DNA of 64,000 nt from Schistocephalus solidus (lineage: Eukaryota > Platyhelminthes > Cestoda > Diphyllobothriidea > Diphyllobothriidae), in contig WEDG01005637.1 in assembly GCA_017591395.1 (NCBI GenBank), positions 1-64,000 of the forward strand, read 5' to 3'. Position 1 is the first letter of the stretch. Every line of letters starts with the position of its first letter. The translations under genes were made by a program, and so were the position numbers. Below, piece by piece: positions 10,486-23,644 of the stretch. The notes under the pieces are model-generated. The model was not told where the DNA came from. It saw only the letters and a list, made by a program, of their open reading frames with translations, and did no database searches.

Positions 10486-10640
10486 CATTAACAATATCAG
10501 TGTACCACGTAAACCTGCCTGCATTCACTTGACTGTTACTTCTTTAATTTGCTTCTTATTCTTGCTACTTCTATGTAACAAATAGGGATTTCAAAGGCGT
10601 AAGCCTATTTTCCTCAAATACACTGAACTGAACACTGAAC
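10486..10640 (+). other. 3' UTR and terminal hairpin/repeat tail of LINE X
   Basis: After the ORF2 stop there is a short UTR. At about 10,583 it begins AATAGGG and forms a stem from AATAGG against GCCTATT, then ends in CACTGAACTGAACACTGAAC (10,621-10,640). Z resumes at 10,641, so this marks the exact X terminus. Confidence 0.7.
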
Positions 10641-11240
10641 AGATAGCGCATTAAATGCCTCTTGATAATACGCTCCATTATTTTACACGCTATGCAAGTT
10701 AAACTGACAGGGTGGTAATTTTCACAGTCCAGTCGTGAACCTCTTTTATAGATCGGGGCGATGAATGCACACTTCCATTCTTCCGGGAGTTTGCTTTCTT
10801 TAAAGGACTTTTAGAATATGAGGGACAGTGGTAAACACAGTTCATCAGCAAGTTCTCTAAGTGCTAATGCAGGAATTTTATCCAGCCCAGGTGACTTGGC
10901 AGGCTTTATACGAAGTAATTCGGTTCTAAATATGTTCGGTGAAAAGTCTAGGTCTAGGTCCTCTGCTGTGGATGAAGAGGAGGTGGATGAGGAAGGAAAA
11001 TGAGGTGTACACATTGGTTGACCAACTGGTGGAATAGCAGCAAAATTATTAGGCTCTCGGGTGAAGACGGTCTGAAAGAATTTTGAAAGAAGTGATGCTT
11101 TAACCTGGTCGTAGGTCTCCAGTTTTTCGTCTGCAGACCTAAGAGAGGAATCATTTCCTGAATTCTCTTTGTACACCGTATGTAGCCATATAGCATTTTG
11201 GAGTGTCCCAACGATTTTTGCAGTATGTTAAGTTTGAACT
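10641..11240 (-). pseudogene. CR1-like reverse transcriptase (Z, 5' portion)
   Basis: Read on the - strand it begins near 11,240 with KFKLNILQKSLG, then shows LETYDQVKASLLSKFFQTVFTREP, AKSPGLDKIPALALRELADEL and, in shifted frames, the PVSLTCIACKIMERII block. It ends at the ATTTAATGCGCTATCT sequence, exactly where the segment at 2,607 takes over. It is closely similar to 6,800-7,400 of Y in the opposite orientation. The 5' half of the element (ORF1 and endonuclease) is absent. Confidence 0.8.
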
Positions 11241-12040
11241 TACGAGAATAAAATGCTAATGTGTTAGTGAAGGCAATGTTTTAGGATCAAATGCTGACAA
11301 ATTATTTAACTCTCCACAAAATAGCTCGTCCCATAACCCCACTGGTCATCTTATACCCCCAATTATATTACCTAAGGCAGCTCGTCCAAAGGATGTAAAT
11401 CCAACCCAAACACACAAGCAAGGAAGCGCAGTTCTAACTAATCGCATGCTTCCTTCTCAAAAACTAACCAAACCTCTGCAACAGGCAAATAACCCTTACC
11501 TTGTTAACGATATACAAGACATCTCGGTGATGCTCTCGTGACCTATACATTTCCCTCTTTGTTTTGACCCTTTGTCTACTATGAGTAACTCCTCTTTCAA
11601 GTCCCTGATGGTTATAAACAGTTGCTCTGGCTGTTTTTTATCTCTCACCCAACAAGGAGCATTCAGAACCCTCACACATTGTCACCAACACCACAGTACT
11701 ATCACAGTGCATCGTACAAACCCCCTCAAATCTAGCTATTATTTTTTTAAAGAAGCAGTTTTTTCTCCTTGTTTGTCTTTTTAAATTAGCGGCTCGCCGA
11801 ACTCCGCCTGGATTTAACTGTATGAGTTTTTTGCTGCTTCTTTTCTATTTCAGTGTATATTCCAAAGATTGTTGACTAGTTTTAAAAATAGCGAATTGTT
11901 CTGAATCGAATATGCCTATCATACTAATCATTTCTGTTGTTAAAATGGCTGTTCACTTAGTGTTTATTGAAACCTCAATACTATGTTTGTAATTATGGGG
12001 CCCGTTGGGCCTTAAATATAAAATTTATTTATTTAGTGTC
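11241..12040 (+). other. Non-coding stretch ending in a LINE-like 3' terminus
   Basis: There is no supported gene in 11,241-11,980. At 11,990-12,040 a GGGGCCC/GGGCC hairpin followed by an ATAAATTTATTT-type tail looks like the 3' end of another CR1-like element on the + strand. This could be a 5'-truncated copy whose UTR is the preceding few hundred bases. No coding support remains. Confidence 0.35.
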
Positions 12041-12179
12041 CAGGACCAAATGTCTGTTATATTTCCACTAACTGACCTGGCTCATTTCATACTTGAATTA
12101 ACCTTTGTATCCAATAGGGGTGCTGCTGGATTATCTTTTCGTACCGTTGGGGGTCTTATTTCGAAGTTCGCTGATTCAG

Positions 12180-14606
<2,427 letters not shown>

Positions 14607-14997
14607 CTTCAAACAACTTGTTCTCCTTTTTTGAAAATCCATACATTTAATCGCGAACTTTTCCTTGCCGACTTCGTGTTTCTTTTGGCCCCTGGGCTGC
14701 AGTCTCCTTGTGCACCTGCGAGAGCTGGGCTAGCGAAGCATGTGCCATCCCTGCGCACATAAGCTGATTTTAATCACTTTGGGACGACTGGAGACCTCAA
14801 TAATGTAATGCGAGAGGTAATATACACAATGTTATCTTCAGCACATGCTTGTTTTGTCAGGAACCTACTGTGTTCTAACTCTTCAGCTTAAATGTTTAAA
14901 AACGCCCTTGTGCGTCTGCAAGGAACCTTGGTGTCTCACGCGCTGGTCATGTCTGTTGTTTCCGTTATCGCCCTCTGTCTCATCCGCGGGTCTTTAA

Positions 14998-15003
14998 AAT
15001 AAA
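14998..15003 (+). terminator. PSMC1 poly(A) signal AATAAA
   Basis: AATAAA lies 392 nt after the PSMC1 stop and is the first canonical hexamer I see downstream, giving a plausible 3' UTR length. Usage is not shown by sequence alone. Confidence 0.6.
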
Positions 15004-15170
15004 GAAAGCTAATTTACCCGCCTCGTATGTCTTTGTTTTTAGTAAGGATAAGGTCTCTATTTTCACCACCTAGTACAAAGAGATCTATACCCACTAAAGT
15101 CAGCAAACTAAAAATAATCATTATTAAGCTCGTGCTCTTATCTGTGATGTCCTTTTTTCACATGTTGCGA

Positions 15171-15460
15171 ACGGTTGTGTAGTCAGCATTGGCAACAAGG
15201 GTAGGATGAATCTGGCAACTTCAAACTCAATGGCAAGGTCATCGAGCGTCCAAGAGGTTCTGAAGGCTGCCAGGGCAAAGGCGAAGGAGCCCAAGTCCTC
15301 AGCTATAAAACCAAAGAACCAAAAAGGCAGTCGCTGAGAGGCTTAAGGTCTCTAAAGTCCACAGCCTAAGGAAGTCCAAGGCTGCGGTAATGCTTTAGGT
15401 CCAGAAGCCTATGACGCCAATCTAGCTGGTCGCCAAAAGGCTGTCGAAGTCTACGGTATC
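15171..15460 (+). pseudogene. Possible histone H1-like pseudogene fragment (unit 1)
   Basis: Switching frames, the start reads like the end of an H1 globular domain (SGNFKLNGK), followed by a Lys/Ala/Pro/Ser-rich tail (KAARAKAKEPKSSAIKPK, then VAERLKVSKVHSLRKSKAA). Linker histones have exactly this order: a globular end of the type GxFKL, then a basic AKP-rich tail. Stops and shifts show it is not functional. A chance basic-rich region is the alternative. Confidence 0.35.
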
Positions 15461-15991
15461 TCTGCTGCTGTTTTTTTTCGCGTCGCTTCTGTATACTGCC
15501 ATCACACGGTATTTGGTAAAGCCTGAGGCCACTTGAGAACCGCTAGCTCAGAGCTTGAGTACTCTGGCTTTAAGCTTTCTATTTGGTAGTTGATTCTCGT
15601 AGTTCCGCACCTGTTGCATTTTCGAGGCTCCTCACTGAAGCACAATCTGCGTGGTATGGTATTCACTTTTTGAGAACTAAAAATCAAGTATTATTTGCTA
15701 TTGTTAGTCGGTATCGACTCGGCCGACGCCAAACCATCCTATCATAAAACCAGTATATTCTGGTCCACGACTGATGCCCGACCTGTAAAGAGTTCACTTA
15801 ACATTATTTTTCAGTCATAAGAGGCTCGTCAGTGCTGGGGTCTTCGTGAATTCGTCCATGTAATTTATATTCCTCAGGGGCTCCTCGTCCGTTCTTTTGA
15901 TTTTAAACTTAACCAGAAAGGCAAAATGAAAATCTACAATGTGCGCCAAATCCGATAAAAAATTAATCGAATTCTCTTGATGTGTCGGTGA

Positions 15992-16281
15992 ACGGTTGTG
16001 TAGTCAGCATTGGCAACAAGGGTAGGATGAATCTGGCAACTTCAAACTCAATGGCAAGGTCATCGAGCGTCCAAGAGGTTCTGAAGGCTGCCAGGGCAAA
16101 GGCGAAGGAGCCCAAGTCCTCAGCTATAAAACCAAAGAACCAAAAAGGCAGTCGCTGAGAGGCTTAAGGTCTCTAAAGTCCACAGCCTAAGGAAGTCCAA
16201 GGCTGCGGTAATGCTTTAGGTCCAGAAGCCTATGACGCCAATCTAGCTGGTCGCCAAAAGGCTGTCGAAGTCTACGGTATC
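15992..16281 (+). pseudogene. Possible histone H1-like pseudogene fragment (unit 2)
   Basis: This is the same sequence as in unit 1, with the same stops and frameshifts, so the decay preceded the duplication. Confidence 0.35.
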
Positions 16282-16879
16282 TCTGCTGCTGTTTTTTTTC
16301 GCGTCGCTTCTGTATACTGCCATCACACGGTATTTGGTAAAGCCTGAGGCCACTTGAGAACCGCTAGCTCAGAGCTTGAGTACTCTGGCTTTAAGCTTTC
16401 TATTTGGTAGTTGATTCTCGTAGTTCCGCACCTGTTGCATTTTCGAGGCTCCTCACTGAAGCACAATCTGCGTGGTATGGTATTCACTTTTGAGAACTAA
16501 AATCAAGTATTATTTGCTATTGTTAGTCGGTATCGACTCGGCCGACGCCAAACCATCCTATCATAAAACCAGTATATTCTGGTCCACGACTGATGCCCGA
16601 CCTGTAAAGAGTTCACTTAACATTATTTTTCAGTCATAAGAGGCTCGTCAGTGCTGGGGTCTTCGTGAATTCGTCCATGTAATTTATATTCCTCAGGGGC
16701 TCCTCGTCCGTTCTTTTGATTTTAAACTTAACCAGAAAGGCAAAATGAAAATCTACAATGTGCGCCAAATCCGATAAAAAATTAATCGAATTCTCTTGAT
16801 GTGTCTTTAGAGGAAAAATATTACTTAGGTGTTATAGAAAAAAGGAATTAGCAGGGAGCTCATCCCTGGTTGAATTTGC

Positions 16880-17254
16880 CGTGAGGATGCCTTGTGTGGC
16901 CAGCTAAACAGAACACTGTAAAAGGAACCGACCACAATACATGTGGCTTGCGCTAAAATCCAAGGAAATTATGTTAAGGATTAGGGCCAGGGTTAAGATT
17001 AGGGTTAGGCTAACGTTTGAGGTTAAGGTCAGAGTTGGGGTAGGATCCTGACTAGGTTAAGGGTTGCAGGTTTAGACTAGGGCTAGGGTTAAGATTAGAG
17101 GCACAGTCTAGTTTTATGGTAGGGTCAGCGTTAGCGGTGAGACATGGGTATATTTTCCATTCGTGAAATTTGCCGTAAGGCCACCAATTTTAAGCAGGTG
17201 GGGCAGTTTATATTCCTGCGTCCTGTTTAGGCGGCCATGCAAGGCATCCCCACC
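16880..17254. mobile_element. MITE-like element M, copy A
   Basis: A 375-bp element has terminal inverted repeats of about 33 bp. The right end, reverse complemented, starts GGTGGGGATGCCTTGCATGG; the left end starts CGTGAGGATGCCTTGTGTGG. The interior is a degenerate run of GGTTAGG/TTAGGG-like motifs with no coding capacity. AATTTG lies close to both ends, a possible but not flush target-site duplication. A second copy at 58,063-58,450 shares ends and interior type. Confidence 0.75.
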
Positions 17255-20200
17255 AAATTTGTGCACAGCGTAATGCAGAACTTTGAATAAACGTTTCAGC
17301 AGCTGGCAAAATTCCTGGAAGCAAATTCGGAAACTATAGCGTCTTTATGGGGTGTTTCCTTTCCACTGACGTTACCTGTCATATAAATTCCTTTAATTCA
17401 TCCAGAGGATATATAAGATTAATCCCTTATAATAATTCTTAGGAAAAAAAGCATCTATAAGCTTTCTTCTCAAGAGAAGAGGGTATTTTGGTTTTAAAAA
17501 TTTTGTACCTTTTTTGAGATGATTGCACGAGTATTCGTGTAATTTACCAACCTCAGCTTTTTTAGTGTTGCTCACAGTCTGTAACGAGGTTCATGTCTAT
17601 TTAAATACTCTACGGACACCAAAAGACCAGGTTGTTGGGACAGATGTACTTTGATAAATCGACTTCAGAGAAAATTAATAATTTGTTTGGAAAACCTTGG
17701 TAATCAATGATAACCCCAAGCTATTTCAAACTTTACAGGTGTTAGTGAACTTATTTTACTAACGGAGAAAATACTGTGTGCCTACGACTTATCCGGTTAT
17801 GATTGTCATAGGTGATTGAAATTGTCCTCATTCGGATGTCAGTACCTATGGTTGTGATCCATCTCGATTCATTTACCGACCTCACTTAAGTATATAATTC
17901 CCCTTGGAAACCTTTTGAGCATTTTCGGCTAATATTCCCTGCGTCCCGACGCATGCTTATAGGTATTTTCGACCTGCGAACAATTTCAGTCCAACAAGAC
18001 TGTGAGGACGCGCATGCTGGAGATGTTAGGAGTCCGTACTATAGGCAGGGATGTAGGGATGCGAGGTTCTTTAGTCACCCCTGGTTATTTTTTATGAGTT
18101 GCCATGCACTCACTTCCAAGTCCCCATTGGATTCTCATAGCTCCTGGTGACAAGGCTCAGTCACTGCAGCATTAAGTCGACAACACGGTTCCAGATCGTT
18201 TGGCTGCAAGGATTTTGTGCACCGTTTCTGGCAATCTAATCGCCGTCTTAACCCAGCTGCGTCCGATTCTTGCCACTAGTAAAATAGAAAGTTTTTAGCG
18301 TCTCTCGTCGGAAGGGCTGCTGGGTTTTAAACTACGTTCGAGGATTTGAAGAAGGATTAAAGAGCTCTAGTGAATAAAATGGCCTATAAGTTCTGTTCCG
18401 GGAAGATAATTCGCAACATTGGAAGGGAGAAACTCAACAAACAGAATCAAACCAGATAAATAACTGCTTGCTTCCAAAACCTATCCACTTTGTTCTTAAT
18501 ACCAGTCAACTGGCGTGGAGAATTCTCATTTCTCATGCAGGTAACACACGTGGGAACACCATAAGTACACTCGAAGGTTAAAAGTAGAACCTCAAATGTG
18601 GGTTTACATTTATGTACTGTTTTACTCTTCACATCGGCCCAGGGCTGCAGCGATGAAACCTGACGTCACAAATGATGTTGGTTGTCGGAGAGAAACGAAT
18701 TCAAACCGTGGAATCCTGGGAAATGGTGGCACATGCTTGAGGGGGTCAACGTGAAACAGTATTCTCACATCCTTGGACTCTTTCATAAGGGTGAGGCCAC
18801 TATCGTAATCGCCCAATCGCTGAAAAAACTGTAATTCACAGATGAGAAAAATTGCTCTGATGTCCAAAGGACTGCGCTGCACACTGCTCATCAGAAGAAT
18901 TCCTTGAGTTATGCTTTGCTGGACACTTTTCAAACCTTTTATCCATATTCCCTATTTTAGCGTGTTCAACTTCCTTGCAGTTTGCGTGTATGCGCACACA
19001 GACTCAGCGTCACAGTCTTTTATGGTTTTTTTCTGTCAGATTTCATTTGCTTCACTGGACCGGGTTGAACTAACCCCTTGATGTAAAGAATGTCAGTCTG
19101 CCTTTGCTGAGTCCTCCACACAGTCCTTCTTTATTTTGGTGACAGAGCAGGGGGGCTGCCAGGGTGAGTAGTTAGATGCTACAGCATGAGTTACTGATAG
19201 TTTGCATACTAAGACGGGCCGAAAACATTTCATCGAAGTACCATGATCGACAACCTGAAGACTTCCAAGTCAGAAGGCAGGGAAGAAGATTATATAGACC
19301 ATCCTTTAATGAGGCCGATTTTACACATACCATCACAAGCAGTTGCCGCGAGCACTCTTACCTGGCAAGTGACAGCCGAAGTGCATCCGCTTGAGCTTCG
19401 TCTGGCTGCGGCCAATCAGTGAAGAGATAAATATCGATTGGCATAATGGCGTTGGCGGTTTTCACACGCGCATGCGTAGTACTTGACAGACAAAGACGAA
19501 ATGAGTCAGAGGTAGCAATTGCGATTTTGAGAATGGCCAGCTGCAATCTAATAATACGACAACTTGCATTTTGAGTAAGCGTATGTTGTGCTACCTAAAT
19601 CCTCAATCTGTCTAACTGGAGGCTGCTTGTAAGATGAACTGCGTACTCTACTATCTACGTAGTCCAATATTGTCGATAAACTGTCCAATACTATAACGAT
19701 GATAACTACTGCTGAGCGCATGTTGTGACATATAACCGTCCAATCTACCACGTTGGAAGGCAGTAATTATCGGAAATAGAAGGAATGCCTTGCTGCAGAA
19801 CGAACCGCATAGTATAGCGTATGCTTGCCAAATCCGGCTTACAAACAAATACTGAGATGGTTATAACTGGGAAGTAAACGCACGCTTGTCCTACAATTAC
19901 GTTAAACATGGAAAAGCGGGTCATACCTGTGGGATCTATAGGCTGTCTATCAAGCTATCTAAACAGAATAAGCAGTATCCACGGATCAATACATTTCATA
20001 GGAGGTACATTTAAGCCCTTTTACTGAGTCCTCTTGGGAAAGAAACCTTCGATTTCGACGCAGATCAGCTTCCGAACTTCTGTCACAAGAAAAAAATGAT
20101 GACCTTGGCTTGTTCTACACTCGTTTAGTGCACCAACTTTTACATCCTCTTTACTCAGGGACCAGGTGGTATCGCGATGCTGCGTATGAGCATATTGACC

Positions 20201-20385
20201 CATGGGCCGATGCAACTCGGTAGTAAAGGCCCTGCTGACCAATACCTGCTCACCAAGGGGTTTTTCCTGACCAACTAACTGACATTATTTAATCATAATT
20301 ATTTATTGTTACTGAGTAAACATCAATAGGTATGATATGGTGGAATTGTCAGTTAAACTCGGTTTTCAGACGCAGCGTGCACTTT
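17240..20385. repeat. Large inverted repeat, left arm
   Basis: This arm is the reverse complement of 23,645-26,805. Matched landmarks are symmetric about 22,012: for example 18,447-18,632 pairs with 25,392-25,577, and 20,021-20,242 with 23,783-24,004. Stretches compared by eye differ by a few percent. The outer end lies in the end of MITE copy A. I see no gene in the arm: short open frames differ between arms by amino-acid-changing substitutions, which argues against coding. Confidence 0.93.
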
Positions 20386-20718
20386 TTTCACGACAAGAGT
20401 TGCTACTAGATAAGTATTTTTTTCAGCGGCATTGGCTTATCAAATCAGGCAAGCGAATTTTGAGCGGACGATGAATGGGGTGCTATCCAAAACTGAGATA
20501 TCTGTTACCGGAACGCGCACTTGGTATGGTCGCGATCATGCCTGATCTCGCCGACCCAAATGATGTCGCAAATTGTTCGTCTATATTTCCGGTGAAACAG
20601 CAAGCATTCATGCAGGCAAAACAACATTTTTTGGCTCTTTGAGAAAACGGTGAAAGAAAATGTATTTCGGTTGTGTCAAGCGAAAATCAGGACTAATATT
20701 ACCGATAAAGACAAGGGA

Positions 20719-20763
20719 GACTGGAATGGCCATTTTTGGCTTATAGGCCGTCATCAGCCAGCC
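20719..20763 (-). ncRNA. Hammerhead-like motif H1 in SINE body
   Basis: On the - strand: GGCTGG, then CTGATGA, a stem-loop GGCC..AAGCC, AAAA (consensus GAAA), a short ATGGCCATT, then CCAGTC. Stem I pairs GGCTGG with CCAGTC (one G-U). One core position is mutated, so activity in this copy is doubtful. Confidence 0.4.
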
Positions 20764-21028
20764 ATACCCAGCCCCAGGTTTTGCAGTGCCTGAGGTTCAA
20801 ACTCGCATCCTTGTTGGTTAGAAGTCCAACATTATAATCCACTGTGTTATGAGCTCGTTGTCTTGTTAGTTTCGATTGGGAATATGAACAATGGCAGATG
20901 GGCGCTCCCCGATCGGTTACGGGACTCACTCGTCCTGTTATGCCTAGGGGTTCGCTCTAAAGCCCCGCCAGCAGCCGCACCGCGGCTAATGATATAGGCA
21001 GAATAACATGACCGACAAAGACAATGGA

Positions 21029-21073
21029 GACTGGAATGGCCATTTCTGGCTTCTTAGTTGTCATAAGCCAGTC
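21029..21073 (-). ncRNA. Hammerhead-like motif H2 in SINE body
   Basis: Stem I GACTGG/CCAGTC is perfect and GAAATGGCCATT is intact, but the first core element reads CTTATGA instead of CTGATGA and stem II is disrupted. It is a decayed copy of the family motif. Confidence 0.4.
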
Positions 21074-21107
21074 ATACCCAACCCCAGGTGTTGCCGCACC
21101 CGAAGCT

Positions 21108-21445
21108 CGACGAGTGAGTTCCGTAACCGATAGGTGAGCGCACATTGACCAATTTTAATATTCCCGATCGAAACTGACAAGACAACGAGTTCATGGCACT
21201 GTCGGTTAAACCGTTGAACTTCTAACCAACAAGGTTGTGAGTTCGAACCTCGGGTGCCGCAACACCTGGAGTTGAGTATAACTGGCTGATGACGGCTAAT
21301 AAGCCCAAATGGCATTCCAGTCTCTCTTATCTTTGTCGGTATTATTATTCTGCCGATAGCAACAGCCGCACTGTGGGGAGGCTTTAGCGTGAGCCCCAAG
21401 GCAGAACAGGACGATTGAGTCCCCGTAACCGATCGGTTAGCGCCC
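21108..21445 (+). mobile_element. tRNA-headed SINE-like repeat, + strand unit
   Basis: A near-complete unit of about 330 bp: a leader, a tRNA-like head with GAACTTCTAACCAACAAGG and B box GAGTTCGAACC (about 21,240), a body with hammerhead-like motif, and a tail ending CCGATCGGTTAGCGC. It lies head to head with the - strand copies ending at 21,108, which makes an inverted SINE pair inside the large inverted repeat's loop. Confidence 0.75.
21280..21322 (+). ncRNA. Hammerhead-like motif H3 in SINE body
   Basis: ACTGG, CTGATGA, stem II GGCT/AAGCC, CAAA (consensus GAAA), a short TGGCATT, then CCAGT. Core motif 1 is intact, but core motif 2 has a G to C change, predicted to be inactivating. Confidence 0.4.
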
Positions 21446-21624
21446 ATCTACCAAAATCAGAACTATTAAGTGATCCTGAAAACAGTACCAATTTGCAGGA
21501 ATCTGGATTAACTTTAAGTGAGCTACCTCCAAGACGGGCGCGCGTAAACTTGTCCCCCGTCATTAAAATCGGAATTAAAGCAGAATTCCAGTCAGTAGAC
21601 AAAATAGATACCGCAAATAAAAGA

Positions 21625-21735
21625 AGGATTACCGACGAGGATAAGGGAGTCTGTGATGGCTGTTTCTGACCTACCGTCGTTGGCCAATAATATCCAACTT
21701 TAGGTCTGCAATGTCTTTGAGGTGAACCCAGATTC
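21625..21735 (-). mobile_element. Decayed fragment of the SINE-like repeat
   Basis: The order ACCGACGAGGATAAGGGAGT, ATGGC, then a degraded body matches the - strand orientation of the SINE family at lower identity. Too degraded for internal features. Confidence 0.4.
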
Positions 21736-22149
21736 TTTGGTCAGTGTTTGTCTTCAAGAAAAGCGCTCCATCATTGGGTCATGGACCTGTTGTAAGGATT
21801 TAGGAACACATCGAGAAAATGAAGGTAGTGTACGGCTGACCGATAGTGAGATAGAAGGCGGTAACCTTAGCTGTGTCTTTTTTAGGTGCACAAGAACTAA
21901 AGCAAACTTTTTAAAAGGGGGGCCTGTAAAGAATTAATTCAAACCAATCCACTGTCAACAGACACCTCAATTTAAAGCTCGAAAACCATCAGTCGGTGAC
22001 TACGTATGTACCGCAAGATGCATCGCCTTCTACGGATTTCCCTCAGAGGATTGGCCAGGCGCCTTTAAAGGATTGCATGCTAGCCAGCGAAAGTGGCCTA
22101 TTTTTTCCATTCCTTCTTTGTATTTTCCTCTCTCTTACGACTGCACATT

Positions 22150-22775
22150 GACCGAAATTCCCCAATCTACAGGGCGGGGTTGGAACTGGTACTAACACTT
22201 ATATACCAACACGGCCATTTCTATGGGCTGCAGCGTCCAATCATAACATTCGACGGTCGACCGGCTTCGATAGCGGACTGGGGTAGGGGAGAGGAAGTGA
22301 GGTTGAGTCAAAATATTCCTCACTATAAACAATCTGACTCGCTTTTAGATTATCACAATGCGCTAAAAGTCGTGGCTATGAAGATTACCGACTGACTGGA
22401 TAATACGGTTATCAGAACGGAGAGTCAGGCTGCAATGATTTCTTCCAAATATTGCCTTTTTGAATCTGCCATGCAGATGGGATCCGAGTCGGCCACTTCA
22501 TGGTTATGTGAAAATCTGGTTAACCTTGTGCGGAACAGGTGTGTGGAGCACGCGTCAACGGGCTGTTTAGTTTTTTTTTTTTTTCAGCCAATACACCGAT
22601 CCCGCTTTCGGTCGTCCCGAATTAAGTCATGCTACCAGTTCCAGGAGGGGGATGGAAGAGAGAGTGTGGCAAGCACTGTGCTAGTGCATTATCACTATAA
22701 AGTATGTCGTACGAAGGTCACGGTCTCTGCGCCTACCAGGCTGTGGGGCACCCAGTGGACATAATCGTTCGCAAT
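22150..22775 (+). mobile_element. Solo 3' end of zinc-finger LINE family
   Basis: The segment matches the 3' UTR of LINE copy C in order: the CCTCACTATAAACAATCTGAC block (22,318), the GTGGCTATGAAGATT module start (22,372), GAGAGTCAGGCTGCAATG (22,422), and the terminal ACGGTCTCTGCGCCTACC...CAGTGGAC module (22,718-22,762). No coding part remains, so this is a 5'-truncated insertion located in the loop between the inverted-repeat arms. Confidence 0.65.
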
Positions 22776-23212
22776 AGTCGAACTGTCATGTACTGCCGAA
22801 CCACATAAAGAATCCTTAGGAGGACAACTAGGAGTATCCTTCGGGAAAAATGGAATGTTTACAAGCACTCCACATAACTTTACAAAATCAGTCTTCCATG
22901 AACAATATATTCTTTTAAGGCAAACCGGGTCTGGAAGAGCAAACCAGGATTGCTGCCATTTGTATAGGACTCAAAATAAGGTTCCGGGAAGCGTGCCATA
23001 CTACGGCCACAGATAAAACATCCAACAACGATTTCGGTTGTCAATAGAAAAAAACCCTCCTCCTGTCTTTTTGATATACAACAGCCTACCTTGGACGGAA
23101 CTACGGAAAAGTCTAGCATCTATTCGTTTGCACTTGGGGTAATAAATAGGGGCTTGGCGATCGTAACTGATATAATTGGAAATTCATTTGACCTAGTTGT
23201 GACAAACTCGGC

Positions 23213-23298
23213 GGCCTCGGTGGGATTCGAACCCACGATAACCAAGGGGAAGGCCTTAGTACAGCCCACGCTCTAACCACCCAAGCTATTTTGCCCAA
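23213..23298 (-). tRNA. tRNA-Ser-like pseudogene (class II shape)
   Basis: On the - strand: D arm with TAGCTTGGGTGGTTAGAGC, an anticodon arm whose 7-nt loop GTACTAA gives anticodon ACT, a long variable arm, and a perfect T arm GTGGG-TTCGAAT-CCCAC. Only about three outer acceptor pairs form. The long variable arm fits Ser. Anticodon ACT is unusual, so this is probably a pseudogene or SINE head. Confidence 0.5.
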
Positions 23299-23644
23299 CG
23301 GGGAGCCATGAGTTGCATCATGATATTCAAAAGGGGACGACTAAGGTTGTGTTGAGACGGATTTTCTCACTCCTTGAATCCGAACTTGCAGCGTTCAACC
23401 CATCCATTTTAGATTCCAACCAAACAGACCGAGGTCTCATCCTGACATGTCACATTTTGAGACGGAACTACACCTGGTGCTTTGAATTCAACATAAAGAT
23501 AAGCCTAGGTGTCAACTTCTTCAAATTTCGAAGAGCCGTGACAGTCCGACCTGCGAAAGCACATTAAGTCAGTGATCCCTCGGCGCCTAGAAGACTCTTA
23601 CCGAAGATGTCATAGTGGCTGACCCAGCAAAGGCAGACTGACAT

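Larger units (their letters stand above)
2608..10640 (+). mobile_element. CR1-like LINE copy X, interrupted by copy Y
   Basis: A 5'-truncated + strand LINE inserted into Z. It begins inside the T run before the ORF1 tail, continues through endonuclease (to 4,013), is interrupted by Y (4,014-8,857), and resumes with RT (8,858-10,485) and a 3' UTR to 10,640. The two ORF2 halves rejoin exactly in frame: CAA at 4,011-4,013 followed by TTT at 8,858-8,860. The 3' end carries a hairpin-like segment and a short CTGAA-type repeat tail. X is the least decayed coding copy in the nest, with one nonsense codon and one frameshift seen. Confidence 0.85.
15170..16806. repeat. Tandem duplication, two units of about 820 bp
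   Basis: Unit 1 spans about 15,170-15,990 and unit 2 about 15,991-16,806, with period 821 (ACGGTTGTGT at 15,171 and 15,992). The differences I see are mainly single-base changes in A/T homopolymers, so the duplication is recent or maintained. The junction repeats the end of one unit directly against the start of the next. Unit content is non-coding apart from the histone H1-like stretch annotated separately. Confidence 0.95.
20690..21108 (-). mobile_element. tRNA-headed SINE-like repeat, two partial units
   Basis: Two adjoining - strand pieces. The first (20,690-20,905) has body plus tRNA-like head: TTGGACTTCTAACC resembles a tRNA-Arg(UCU) anticodon arm, and the B-box-like GAGTTTGAACC follows. 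The second (about 20,906-21,108) has the tail (GCGCTCCCCGATCGGTTACG on the + strand) and body. Each carries a hammerhead-like motif. The family recurs at about 21.1, 28.4-28.8, 45.4 and 52.2 kb. Confidence 0.75.
20386..23644. other. Loop between the large inverted-repeat arms
   Basis: This 3.26-kb unpaired spacer holds the SINE copies, the LINE 3' end and the tRNA-like sequence. I see no transposase, integrase or other gene in it. 20,386-20,690 and 22,776-23,210 show nothing I recognise. Confidence 0.85.

Noticed and set aside
16970..17120. Interstitial telomere (TTAGGG) array
   Set aside because: Motifs are degenerate and irregular and lie between terminal inverted repeats, so they are better explained as the interior of MITE M.
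18886..18897. CTGATGAG hammerhead-like core on the - strand (and at 25,128 in the other arm)
   Set aside because: No GAAA at the right distance and no flanking stems.
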